This document shows, one piece after another, positions 43,593-52,546 of a stretch of DNA of 64,000 nucleotides. The stretch is taken from the NCBI GenBank assembly GCA_907163375.1, contig CAJQUW010011615.1, forward strand, positions 1 through 64,000, read 5' to 3'. Positions within the stretch are counted from its first letter, which is position 1. The number at the start of each line of letters is the position of its first letter. The notes under the pieces are model-generated. The model saw only the letters and a list, made by a program, of their open reading frames with translations. It made no database searches and was not told where the DNA came from. Position numbers and translations under genes: made by a program. The DNA is from Prostheceraeus crozeri (taxonomy: Eukaryota; Platyhelminthes; Polycladida; Euryleptidae).

Positions 43593-44759
43593 TGCAACCA
43601 ATCACGTGCCAGCTAGTAAGTCGGATCTCATCAGCTGTTACCCACGTGTGTTTGACAAGACAATTCGTAAGATGACGGGTGAAGTGTTTAACATTCATCT
43701 CAGACCAGATGCTCAGCCGTTCAGTGTCACCGCGCCGCGTCGAATATCGCTACCATTACAATCTCGCCTGAAAGATGAATTAGACGAGCTGGAACAGCTT
43801 GGTGTTATCGAAAGAGTGACAGAACCGACTCGTTGGTGTGCTCCTATTGTTGTGATGATCAAGAAAGACCGGGAGAAGATCAGAATGTTCATTGACTTCC
43901 GCGCCTTGAATAAACATGTTCGTGAACGCTACGTCAGTCCAACTGCATACGAACTCATTTCAAGTCTTGATTTGTCAAAGTGCAGGTACTTCACAGTGGT
44001 TGATGCCTTGAAAGGATACCATCAAATACCTATGGACCGCGAGAGTCAGCGTCTGACAACATTCATTACTCCGTTTGGACGCTACTGCTATAAGTCTGCG
44101 CCTTTCGGAATATCGTCCATCTCTGAACATTTCAATCGACGCATGGATGAAGTACTAGCCGATCTACCTCGAACTTACTACATCGTCGATGATTGTTTGA
44201 TTGCTAGCGAAACGTACGATCAGCACGTCAATGACATCAGAGCATTCCTGCAACGCTGTGACGAGCGTCAAATTGCGTTGAATCCTGACAAGTTCGTTTT
44301 TGCTGCCAACGAAGTGACATTTGCAGGTTCCGCGTCAGCCAAAATGGATACTCTATTGATCCCTCGCTACTACAAGCAATCAGACACTTCCCTACTCCAA
44401 CAAATCAAACCGACGTTCGATCCTTTTTCGGATTGGTAAACCAAGTGAGCAACTTCACAGACAAGGTGACTCAGCTTTGCACTCCGCTCCAACCGCTGTT
44501 AAAGAAGAATACAGTGTTTTCATGGGACTCGGTTCACCAAGAAGCGTTCCGCCAAGTGTGTGAAACCCTGGTGAGAGAGCCATCCATCGTGAGTTATTTT
44601 GACCCTAAGAAGCAGACTCGTCTCCACACAGATGCATCTCGACTGAATGGTCTGGGATTCATCCTCCGACAACGTCAAGATGATGAGTCGTGGAGAATCG
44701 TTCAAGCGGGATCACGTACGCTTACTGATACTGAAACAAGGTACGCAATGATCGAATAA
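43593..44759 (+). pseudogene. Gypsy reverse transcriptase and RNase H (fossil)
   Basis: Pol resumes right after the Polinton. RT motifs: DELEQLGVIERVTEPTRWCAP, KIRMFIDFRALNK, FTVVDALKGYHQIPM (motif A), RYCYKSAPFGISS (motif B), YYIVDDCLIAS (motif C). RNase H follows with LHTDASRLNGLGFIL and GSRTLTDTETRYAM. Gypsy-type order. Fossil with a few breaks. Confidence 0.92.
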
Positions 44760-44762
44760 GAG

Positions 44763-46382
44763 ATGCTTGATATATGTTGGGGATTCCACAAATGCCGTGC
44801 ATTCTTGGAAGGCCTAAATCACGTCGATGTTGTCACTGATCATAAGCCTCTGATTCCCATACTCAACAGCTACACGTTGGACCAAGTAGAGAACCCGCGA
44901 CTTCAAAGAATGAAAAGCAAGCTCAACAGGTACAACTTCACTGCCATTTGGATCAGCGGTAAGCAAAATACCGACGCTGATGCACTCTCCCGTGCACCTC
45001 TCTTACATACCCAAGAAGCCAGCGCCGATGAGGACGTCAAGGACGCGCACAAAGCTGCATCTCTTCAAGAGATTGAAGCCTCCACACTCGACGCTAGGAT
45101 GCTGGAGGTGAAAAGTGCTGCAGAAAACGACTCGGAGTATAGCGATTTGAAAGCCCTGATACTCAAAGGATTTCCAAGTGTCAAATCACACGTTCCTATC
45201 GACCTGCGACCGTATTGGTGCATGAAAGAATCGTTGGCGATCGATGATGACTTCATTCTATGCGGACGAAGGACCGTGATACCAAAGTCAATGCGACGAG
45301 AAATGCTTAATCGCTTGATAAACGGACACATGGGTACGACAAAGCTTAAAGAAAGAGCCAGGATGGTCATATGGTGGCCGGGTATAGACAAGGACATTGA
45401 AAATGCCTCTAAATCCTGTAGACCGTGCCAGGAGCATTTAGCAAGTTTGCCTAAGGAACCTTTGCATACGCGACCATTGCCAAGCAGAGCCTTCGAGGAA
45501 ATCAGTGCCGATTTCGCTGACTATGATGGTGAGAAGTGGTTGGTCTTGGTAGAAAATTATTCGGGATGGCCTACAGTCTGTAGAAATGGTAGCCACGCCC
45601 CTACCAGCAGGCTCATCAACGAATTGCGGAGCCTATTCTGCCAAACAGCAGTTCCTCAAGTCTTCTGGTCAGATGGTGGTCCACAATTTGCGGCATCCTC
45701 CTTCTCAAACTTTCTTCAGCGATGGGGTGTAACGCACAAGACCTCGTCACCGGCATATCCCCAGAGTAATGGAAGAGCCGAAGCAGTCAAGACCGTGAAG
45801 AAGAGAGAAGATGCTGAAGGAGGAGGAGTGGATATGGACAGGTTAGCTGAGGCAATCCTCTTGTACAAGAATACGCCTCTTTACGATAACCCTGTCCCAT
45901 CGATTATGGTGTATGGACATCCAGTGCGTGATACGTTACCGGCCCATAGAAGGAATTTCGCACCGGGATGGCAGAAGACAACGGAAGAAATGGAGAAAAA
46001 TGCAAACTCGGTTCACAAGAAAATAGAAAAAGCCTACAACAAATCGGCCCATTCATTGTCTAACCTTCAATTTGGTGAGTCAGTAGTCATCCAAGATTCG
46101 CTCTCAAAAAAATGGGACAGAGAAGGAATCATCGTGGAGAGGATGAGACATCGGGATTACCTTATCAAAATGAAAAGTGGAAGAGTACTAAGAAGAAACC
46201 GCCGATACCTTCGCCGATTCGCAAGCGTGAGCTTGGACCATAGTAGACATGCACATTCACCCTCTAATCCAAGTGCTCACCATCATCAGCCCGCAGCGGC
46301 AGCCCAGACATCGGAAAACTACAGATCGAAGCTGAGACGAAGTGTGCAGATCCCTAGACGATTCATTCATAAACAGTCGTGA
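44763..46382 (+). CDS. Gypsy RNase H end and integrase (539-codon open frame, fossil element)
   Basis: A long open frame: RNase H C-terminus (VVTDHKPLIPIL, SGKQNTDADALSRAP), then integrase with the HHCC finger (NGHMGTTKLKERARMVIWWPG, SCRPCQEH), and the DDE core (SADFADYDGEKWLVLV, FWSDGGPQFAASSF, AYPQSNGRAE). A C-terminal DNA-binding part and His/Ser-rich tail end the frame. It would insert the cDNA with a 5-bp stagger. The frame ends 10 bp before the 3' LTR. Part of a broken element. Confidence 0.9.
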   Translation: MLDICWGFHKCRAFLEGLNHVDVVTDHKPLIPILNSYTLDQVENPRLQRMKSKLNRYNFTAIWISGKQNTDADALSRAPLLHTQEASADEDVKDAHKAASLQEIEASTLDARMLEVKSAAENDSEYSDLKALILKGFPSVKSHVPIDLRPYWCMKESLAIDDDFILCGRRTVIPKSMRREMLNRLINGHMGTTKLKERARMVIWWPGIDKDIENASKSCRPCQEHLASLPKEPLHTRPLPSRAFEEISADFADYDGEKWLVLVENYSGWPTVCRNGSHAPTSRLINELRSLFCQTAVPQVFWSDGGPQFAASSFSNFLQRWGVTHKTSSPAYPQSNGRAEAVKTVKKREDAEGGGVDMDRLAEAILLYKNTPLYDNPVPSIMVYGHPVRDTLPAHRRNFAPGWQKTTEEMEKNANSVHKKIEKAYNKSAHSLSNLQFGESVVIQDSLSKKWDREGIIVERMRHRDYLIKMKSGRVLRRNRRYLRRFASVSLDHSRHAHSPSNPSAHHHQPAAAAQTSENYRSKLRRSVQIPRRFIHKQS

Positions 46383-46392
46383 GAAAGGGAGA
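46381..46392 (+). promoter_or_regulatory. Gypsy polypurine tract
   Basis: GAGAAAGGGAGA immediately 5' of the 3' LTR, the expected plus-strand primer position. Confidence 0.85.
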
Positions 46393-46613
46393 TGATGTAT
46401 ATTGCTGTGCTATATAGCAAGATTCCATAGTAAGCAGCTACTCAATATATAATAAGTAGCTATAAAATGTCATGATTAAGAATAGGAATGTATCTCTCTA
46501 TTCATGCAATATATCCTGTGTGAGTTCAAATAAAGAACACACTGCGCCTGGCTGCGCTCACAAGTGGTTGTTTTGTCTTACGAATTGGCCATATACAAAT
46601 CTACAGTAGAACA
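46393..46613 (+). repeat. Gypsy 3' LTR
   Basis: 221 bp, TGATGTATATTG to AGTAGAACA, followed by TSD GGTCA (46614-46618). Confidence 0.95.
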
Positions 46614-46693
46614 GGTCAGGTGGGTCGTGGGTCACATATGCCGTGGGTCAGGTGGGTCATAGGTCAAGTTTCGTTGACCCACTTCCAACTCTG
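46614..46693. repeat. GTGGGTC subterminal array, right end of hAT
   Basis: Continuation of the array interrupted at 21150, with GGTGGGTCGTGGGTCA-type words, ending in the inverted terminal repeat GACCCACTTCCAACTCTG. Confidence 0.85.
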
Positions 46694-46701
46694 TCTAGAG
46701 A
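46694..46701. repeat. Right TSD of the outer hAT-type element
   Basis: TCTAGAGA, identical to 19396-19403. Confidence 0.9.
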
Positions 46702-47387
46702 CGGCTGTTGCAGATCGCTATGATACATTCTATATTGTTGCTTCTTATCCCTCATAGACTAAACTTGGAGATTCTTGTCGACTGAGTAAGCTTTCTTTTA
46801 TCTCTTTCCTTTCGCGGCTGATATGCATACCTTACTACTAACTTATTTTCACATAAACCTCATGAATGCTCATGATTTTCCCCTGAACGCATCATGAGAT
46901 ATTATCCTCATGAATGTTCTCATTACCACTCATTATATTCTCATCAAGGCATCATGAGAACATCATGAGTTGAATATTTTCTTAAGGGAATATCATAAGA
47001 TTCATCATAACCTGAGGAGCTCACATAAAAATCGCATGAATCCGCATTAAATTTCATGAGATGTCATGAAAAATTTTCGTGAGGGATTATTCGACTAGGA
47101 GGCAGATTTCATGAATGCCTGCCTTTTTGATTGACACTCACTGGCATTTTCTTCTCTATACGCTAACAGAGGATATTTTAATGACAGCCTTCCCACGGTA
47201 ACGCTCCAGCACTCCACGGAGGTCGCATAAAAAGGGATTATGCCCTTTTTCGCAGCAAAGATGTTCAGACCATTTCAGCTCAGGCGAAAGATGATTGATG
47301 AGTGGTAGGCCTAATCAGATAGCACTGTTGGGGTCAAATTACCGTGATCACACATCCTCATTCTATGAATGACAGCCGTATAGACCT
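46702..47387. other. TCATGA-rich DNA, no gene
   Basis: From 46855 to 47095 the words CATGAA, TCATGAG and CTCATTA recur at irregular spacing. Related to the patch at 19010-19090 in inverse orientation. No ORF. Confidence 0.45.
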
Positions 47388-47521
47388 TCAACAGATGGTG
47401 AACATACAGTACTGGAGAATCCGAACAAACAATCCAACGGCAATCAAGCCTGAGATGATGGCTAAAGTTACCATTGAAAACAGGTCTTTGGCGGGATCTG
47501 CAGGTGCGGTAAGACGAACCT
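47388..47521 (-). CDS. Candidate terminal exon of a membrane protein
   Basis: Minus strand. A 3' splice-site-like sequence (pyrimidine-rich CTAACGACTTCCTTACTGAA then GCCGCAG) precedes a reading frame EVRLTAPADPAKDLFSMVTL, then a hydrophobic segment AIISGLIAVGLFVRILQY, then CMFTIC and stop (47388-47390). It would be a C-terminal transmembrane helix with a very short tail. Support comes only from the acceptor, the hydrophobic run and the clean stop. No upstream exon was found, so chance cannot be excluded. Confidence 0.3.
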
Positions 47522-47643
47522 CTGCGGCGTATTCAGTAAGGAAGTCGTTAGGTCAGACAACATCATCGGGTCAATAATATGACCCCTCCATAATGATTAA
47601 TGACATATGTACGCGATATGAGATACTGTGAGTCAGATGTACT

Positions 47644-47651
47644 GTATGGCA
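47644..47651. repeat. Left TSD of hAT-like MITE copy 2
   Basis: GTATGGCA, repeated exactly at 48479-48486. Confidence 0.9.
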
Positions 47652-48478
47652 CATAGAGTAGGGATATATACTCGTAGGCAGGGTGTCGACTCAAAAACGT
47701 ATCTGTATACAGTGAAAATTTTTGTATCAAAAGATTCAGTTTTTTGCAGAGATTACGTTCCCGTAGTCTAAAAAATTATTTGAGCAGTTTTAAAAAAGTC
47801 AAAATTTGCCAATTTATATACTACCGAGATGACTCTCCTATATAAGTAGTATAAAACAAGTTGGATATCAAAATGAATGAATATTTGATAATAAGCATCC
47901 TAACTAAGAGGAAATCAGGCTGATTATCAAGGGAATTTCATGATCCGTATTATTATGGAAGTCTTCATGAAAAAGTCACGATATTATTCGTGCTCTCTTG
48001 GCTGAAAATTCAAGCTTCTAATTCAATTTTCACCGGCACGATTTTATGATTTTATGTTTCACTTCTAGAATGTCAATGGTGATGTGGACCCATTTTCATC
48101 TTTCAACGTCAATTGAAATCACTGTCTCTGATTCTGTTACTTTGCTCTACCAGTGGCAGGTTGCTTTTCATATGATTACCCTTAAGAAGACTCTCTTGAG
48201 GTTCGGCATGAAAGCAATAGCATGTCAGTTGCTACTTAAACAAATATTACCTCTCCAAGGCTATCATGAGACGGACGATCTGTAAAATAATATCATTTCC
48301 ATCTCCATTACTAACTATCATGATCAGTCAATTCCGTTGTAATTTCTTCAAAGGTGCATAAATATGCATATCTCACATTTGGAAACAATTCCGACTGTAT
48401 CTCCCATGAGTTCATTTAATAAAATCGAAAGTGTATACACATTGGGGATTTAATAAATGCGGAGTTACCTACTCTATG
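47652..48478 (+). mobile_element. hAT-like MITE, copy 2
   Basis: 827 bp, ends CATAGAGTAGG and CCTACTCTATG (perfect 11-bp TIR), 8-bp TSD GTATGGCA. Homologous to 17862-18682 in inverse orientation along its length. No coding capacity. This copy defines the family's ends better than copy 1. Confidence 0.88.
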
Positions 48479-48486
48479 GTATGGCA

Positions 48487-50155
48487 TTTATCGACGAGTG
48501 GAAGTGCTATTCCTATATAACTCATTGAATGAGTACTAAAATGCTCACGAATTTAGTACTGTGCTTTCAAACCCAAAGAGTTCTAAAATGTGTACTAATA
48601 TTTCTGCGTAGCAAATAATAAAACAAAAAAGACACTTTTCGCAATTAATAACTTATAGTGAAATCATGTCCAAGGCCTTTCTGCACACCTTTCACTATTA
48701 GTCCAAAAGGAGCATCTTACCGTCATCAGGGATAGCCTGACACTTTCACTGAATACATCAATGTGTTTTGAGTTACCATCCTTTCTGCTTGTCATCACAG
48801 ATTTCCATACAATTGCTTGATAATTTTGAATATCTTAAGCAGAATTTTATGTGCATGTATTTCTCAATTACTATTGCTTATTCCATGATGACGGTTGGAT
48901 GTTACTACAGACATGAACCTACTAAACTATACTAGATTCTGAGACTCATTTCTTAGTCGAAGTCAGTACTCCTTTTCTGTTCATTTGGGACTATATGAAT
49001 AACAGTGTGCGCGGATATGCGCTCGACAACAGTACCTAATCGATGACGGTTTACTATGACTGACAATGCGTGGCTAAGTACAGGCGTCTGATGCAACGCT
49101 GATGTATATAATATGATGAATTGATGATATTGATGAATATGATGATTTGAATAATTGATTACTTGTAAACAGTATGTTGTATATCATCGGGTACTTCACT
49201 TTTTCGATGACTGCATAATATACAATGGTGACACCACGAAAGAAAAATAATTCAAGGAGTGAGAACAAGATCTGATTTATATCACTAAGGGAACTACAAA
49301 CGTCTCTGACCTATTTGTAGCCATCAATGTAGTATAGAAAAGTAAATATTGTAAAGAATCAGTAATTCTGTTCAGTTACTGAGAATCAGTAATTCATATG
49401 AAGATAAATCGTCATCCGACATCTACAATTAATGAAATAATTCAAATCTCGCTCTCAGAGTTCGGAATGAAATTTGAACATGCAAACACGAATGCAAACT
49501 TCCTGTTTGCGTTCTATGCACAAACCATTGGCAGGTGGATGTGCATGGAAAGCCGGCAGCTGACCTATTTGGCCAGAGAATGAATATTATCCGAGTCAGT
49601 GATTAAATAATCAATACAATGATTTTTTTAATTCTTGATATTTTTCTTTTGAAAGTCTCGGAATTTTTTTGATACCAGGTCTTGCATTGGGCCAAGCATT
49701 ATCTCAATCATTCTTCTAACACGTTGCATAGAGATGAACCGAGTCATGATAAAGAATGAATACCTACATGTATATCTTTCTATTCATAAGTTTTCGCCTG
49801 CGAAATGTTCATCTTTCAATTTCGATCATATATTGTGGAACTCGACATCAGATTGTTCTATCATTCCTCTTTGATGATTTCTGCTCAACACTGTGACCTG
49901 TGTTTGAACATGTTTCATGCTTCATTTTGGTATTGATAAAGCAGCAGAGAGAGCTGCTCGCCTCTTCTACATCGAATTCATGTTGTACACGGCGAATAAT
50001 TTCTTTTCTTCATTTACGTATCATGTTGGGGTTCGAAGTCGTCGTCAGTTAGACAATCAACCAAAGCACTGTGATTCGTCTATCCTTGCTCCTCTAACAA
50101 CTGAGAAATTGAGAATCAGCCGAGAGCATTTCATTGTATTAGGAGATTGAGTCAA
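48487..50155. other. Upstream region of the channel gene, no other gene seen
   Basis: Contains a TGATGAAT/ATGATGAATTGATGA-rich patch at about 49090-49160 and short frames (49398-49583, 49917-50150) with no recognised domain. The 77-codon frame at 49917 ends 6 bp before the channel start and could be a uORF or chance. Confidence 0.4.
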
Positions 50156-51661
50156 ATGATGACACAGGAAGAGAATTTCTCACAAGTCCAACATGCTCCT
50201 CATCTGCAGTCACTCTCTGACAAAGAACAACTGCTCGGACTAATCAAAAACAGTTCTGCGGCTGGTATTTCACACATCTTTTCCATTCGTGCTCGATCTG
50301 TGAGATTATTCTGGCTTGTCTTGTTTCTCTGCGGTATTTGTGGATTCCTCGCAAATTTCGGTGCTATATTACTACGATACATTGAAAGTCCTGTATCTTC
50401 CTACACTGAAGAAATTCCTGATGGTTTCATTTGGCCGGATTTCACCATCTGCAATGAAGCCAGTCCAATTCCTTTCTCAACAAATTCATCCTTGGAAGAG
50501 AAATGGCGCAAATTGAACAAAACTGTATATCAACTGCCTGGAATGAAAGGCATCTCAGATTTCATTGATAAAAACACAAAATCTTTAGTATATTTGTTAT
50601 CGACAATCAATGTTAAGGAATACAACTTAGCGCTGCCTCCAATTATTTTAGTTGTAAAATTTCAACTTGCTAATGAAACAGGCAAATTTCGATCGATTTA
50701 CAAGACTGACACGCATTTCTTCAGCAGCAGGAAACCTGAACTATCTATGTGCTACACATTTCATACAACAGAGTTCTCAAAAGCATTGGTACGCAAGTAT
50801 GGAGTTAACATTACTTTGACCGAATTAACCGCTCAGGTGAAGCTAGATGTCAGAGATTATATGATATACAATTCTGTTAACTACAGATACATTGAGGTTT
50901 ACCTGACACCGAGTGGAACATACACTCTTGACCATCAGATACCTCTCAAAGCTTTTTCTGGATATCTTATCGATGTTTATCTATCACTCGCTCGTCATCG
51001 ATATTTACCCCGAATTATAAACAATGGCAAAGATAGTTGTCGACAAAAGAGCTTCAAGTTTACAGAGTATGACATCACTGGTTTACACACACATGAATAC
51101 ACAGGTGGACAAGGAGTTTGTGAGGCCTATCAGAAGCAGAAACAAATTGTCCGCAACTGTGGATGCTATGCAATCGTTTATCCAATTTTTAGATTTCAAT
51201 CAAATGAAAATCCACGATTTTGTCATAACGTCACACTATTTAATGTCAGTGAAATTGAGAAGAATGAAAAATGTCTGGTTAGTCAGGTGGACAAAGTCGT
51301 GAAAGACAAAGCTTTTGATGAATGCAAGCAATATTCAGTGCGACCATGTGACGTGTTGGAATATACGCCACTTGTTCTAAGCAACAGACTAGAGAAAGAA
51401 AATCTGTCAGATTCAGCCCGTCACGTCATAAATACATTTGAATTGTTCAGGAAGGTACTTGGCGAAAAGCGGCCAACGATTTTCATTCGTCCCAAATCTC
51501 GCATTGTCAAATATTTTCATGAGGAATATCAATACATGCTATCAAATTTGATCTCAGATACTGGAGGCTTACTCGGCTTATGGGTAGGCCTCAGTGTCAT
51601 CAGTGTTTTTGAGATATTCGAGCTTATCATCAGATTAGTTCTGCTCCTTTTGAAACGATAG
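50156..51661 (+). CDS. DEG/ENaC-family sodium channel subunit, single exon
   Basis: 501 codons from the ATG at 50156 (a second ATG follows at once). Topology: cytosolic N-terminus, TM1 at about residues 51-75 (LFWLVLFLCGICGFLANF), a large extracellular loop of about 390 residues, and TM2 at about 470-498. Family marks: CYTFHT, GVCEAYQKQKQIVRNCGCYA, DECKQYSVRPCDVLEYTP. The pore motif is GGLLGLWVGLSVISVFEIFE, with G-L-S (478-480) as selectivity filter. The family forms trimeric, amiloride-sensitive Na+ channels gated by peptides, acid or force. Several N-glycosylation sequons lie in the loop. The N-terminal HG motif is replaced by A36-G37. No introns within the CDS, unlike many relatives, so a retrocopy or a lineage of intronless paralogues is possible. 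Looks functional otherwise. Confidence 0.93.
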   Translation: MMTQEENFSQVQHAPHLQSLSDKEQLLGLIKNSSAAGISHIFSIRARSVRLFWLVLFLCGICGFLANFGAILLRYIESPVSSYTEEIPDGFIWPDFTICNEASPIPFSTNSSLEEKWRKLNKTVYQLPGMKGISDFIDKNTKSLVYLLSTINVKEYNLALPPIILVVKFQLANETGKFRSIYKTDTHFFSSRKPELSMCYTFHTTEFSKALVRKYGVNITLTELTAQVKLDVRDYMIYNSVNYRYIEVYLTPSGTYTLDHQIPLKAFSGYLIDVYLSLARHRYLPRIINNGKDSCRQKSFKFTEYDITGLHTHEYTGGQGVCEAYQKQKQIVRNCGCYAIVYPIFRFQSNENPRFCHNVTLFNVSEIEKNEKCLVSQVDKVVKDKAFDECKQYSVRPCDVLEYTPLVLSNRLEKENLSDSARHVINTFELFRKVLGEKRPTIFIRPKSRIVKYFHEEYQYMLSNLISDTGGLLGLWVGLSVISVFEIFELIIRLVLLLLKR

Positions 51662-52447
51662 ACTAAACGTCAACAGACACCACACTGCATCTTTATGCTG
51701 AGGTGCAGATATTTTCGTTGTTTATTTTGTTATTAAACAAAGGCACAAGCAAATGCGCACCAGCACAAGCAATTTTACGTATTTCCGATATGCATTTCAT
51801 GATTTTCATTGCAAGTTGAAATGTTTATGATGTTGGTCCACTGGAATATCAAGTACCTTGTTCAAAAGTGATACATTCGTGATAAAAAGTTGCGAATATT
51901 TTTCATTTTTTATGTATTACGTGGTTCGGCAATTGCTTCACAATTTGAAAGAAGGGTATCAGCCATATGATGTCATATACAGTCTTCTGCTATGAGTGCC
52001 ATATGTTTTATATGCGGCTTTGTTGTTCTTGCTTCTGTGCACAATATGACCATTGAAAAACATTGCTGAAGTCATTTTCATTTCATTTTACTATATTCTT
52101 TATTGAGTTACCAAACTTGTTTTAGTCGGTGTGATCATCATCAATGGCAAATTTAGAGTGAGTTTACATAGTCTCAAATATTCAACTCAATTTCTAGCTA
52201 TATACAACACTTAATAGAAATATGGAATAATCTAGTTTTCTATCAACCACAAAGATCACAATTTAAAGAAATATAATGGGCCGGATGAATAAAAAGAAGT
52301 AAATACTTCAAGAACTTACTTGCAAGTAAAAGTTACAGGTCGAAGTAGTTGCTTTAGAGCAAAAGTTCTTGCTCGAATTCTGATGAATAATCGTTTACTT
52401 TTACTTGCAGGCAATTACTCTCGCCTTGAAGAAAATTTCATTTCCTT
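51662..52447. other. Channel 3' region and spacer
   Basis: AT-rich with ATTAAA-type signals soon after the stop (about 51733). From 52275 to 52425 there is an interrupted inverted repeat (TGCAAGTAAAAGT at about 52320 and its inverse at about 52400) and GGGCCGGATGAATAAAAA at 52277, which resembles the start of Harbinger/ISL2EU-type elements. No matching right end found. Confidence 0.4.
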
Positions 52448-52463
52448 TGACGTCATATAAAAG
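52448..52463 (+). promoter_or_regulatory. CRE-like site and TATA box
   Basis: TGACGTCA (52448-52455), a perfect palindromic CRE, abuts TATAAAAG (52456-52463). The first in-frame ATG is 84 bp downstream and a second 135 bp downstream, so a TATA-driven start near 52490 is plausible. Confidence 0.6.
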
Positions 52464-52546
52464 CATAAGCAAGCCGAGTGACGTTATCTTCCGAAATATC
52501 AACCAATGTAGTAGTTGTACGTGAATCAAGGTAATTTTCGCCTGAT

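Larger units (their letters stand above)
21151..46613 (+). mobile_element. Ty3/gypsy LTR retrotransposon (fossil), split by a Polinton
   Basis: LTRs at 21151-21367 and 46393-46613 begin TG and end CA and are about 98 percent identical. The 5-bp TSD is GGTCA. Order of parts: LTR, primer-binding site starting TGG, gag with zinc knuckles, protease, [Polinton], RT, RNase H, integrase, polypurine tract, LTR. Its own length is about 4.56 kb. Gag-pol order and integrase position place it in Ty3/gypsy. It is broken, by the insertion and by a handful of small breaks. The LTR identity suggests a geologically young insertion. Confidence 0.95.
19404..46693. mobile_element. Outer non-autonomous hAT-type element, host of the nest
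   Basis: Ends are perfect 18-bp inverted repeats beginning CAGAGTTGGAAGTGGGTC (19404-19421; reverse complement at 46676-46693) with the 8-bp TSD TCTAGAGA, which marks the hAT superfamily. After removal of the gypsy insertion its own DNA is 19404-21150 plus 46619-46693, about 1.8 kb, without a transposase. Subterminal clusters of GTGGGTC occur at both ends. Confidence 0.88.

Noticed and set aside
17862-48478. One giant composite transposon bounded by the two MITE copies
   Set aside because: Each MITE copy has its own complete TSD, so they are independent insertions and not the ends of one element.
49917-50150. 77-codon ORF just before the channel gene as part of the channel
   Set aside because: It ends in its own stop before the channel ATG, in a different frame, with no channel motif; kept only as a possible uORF.
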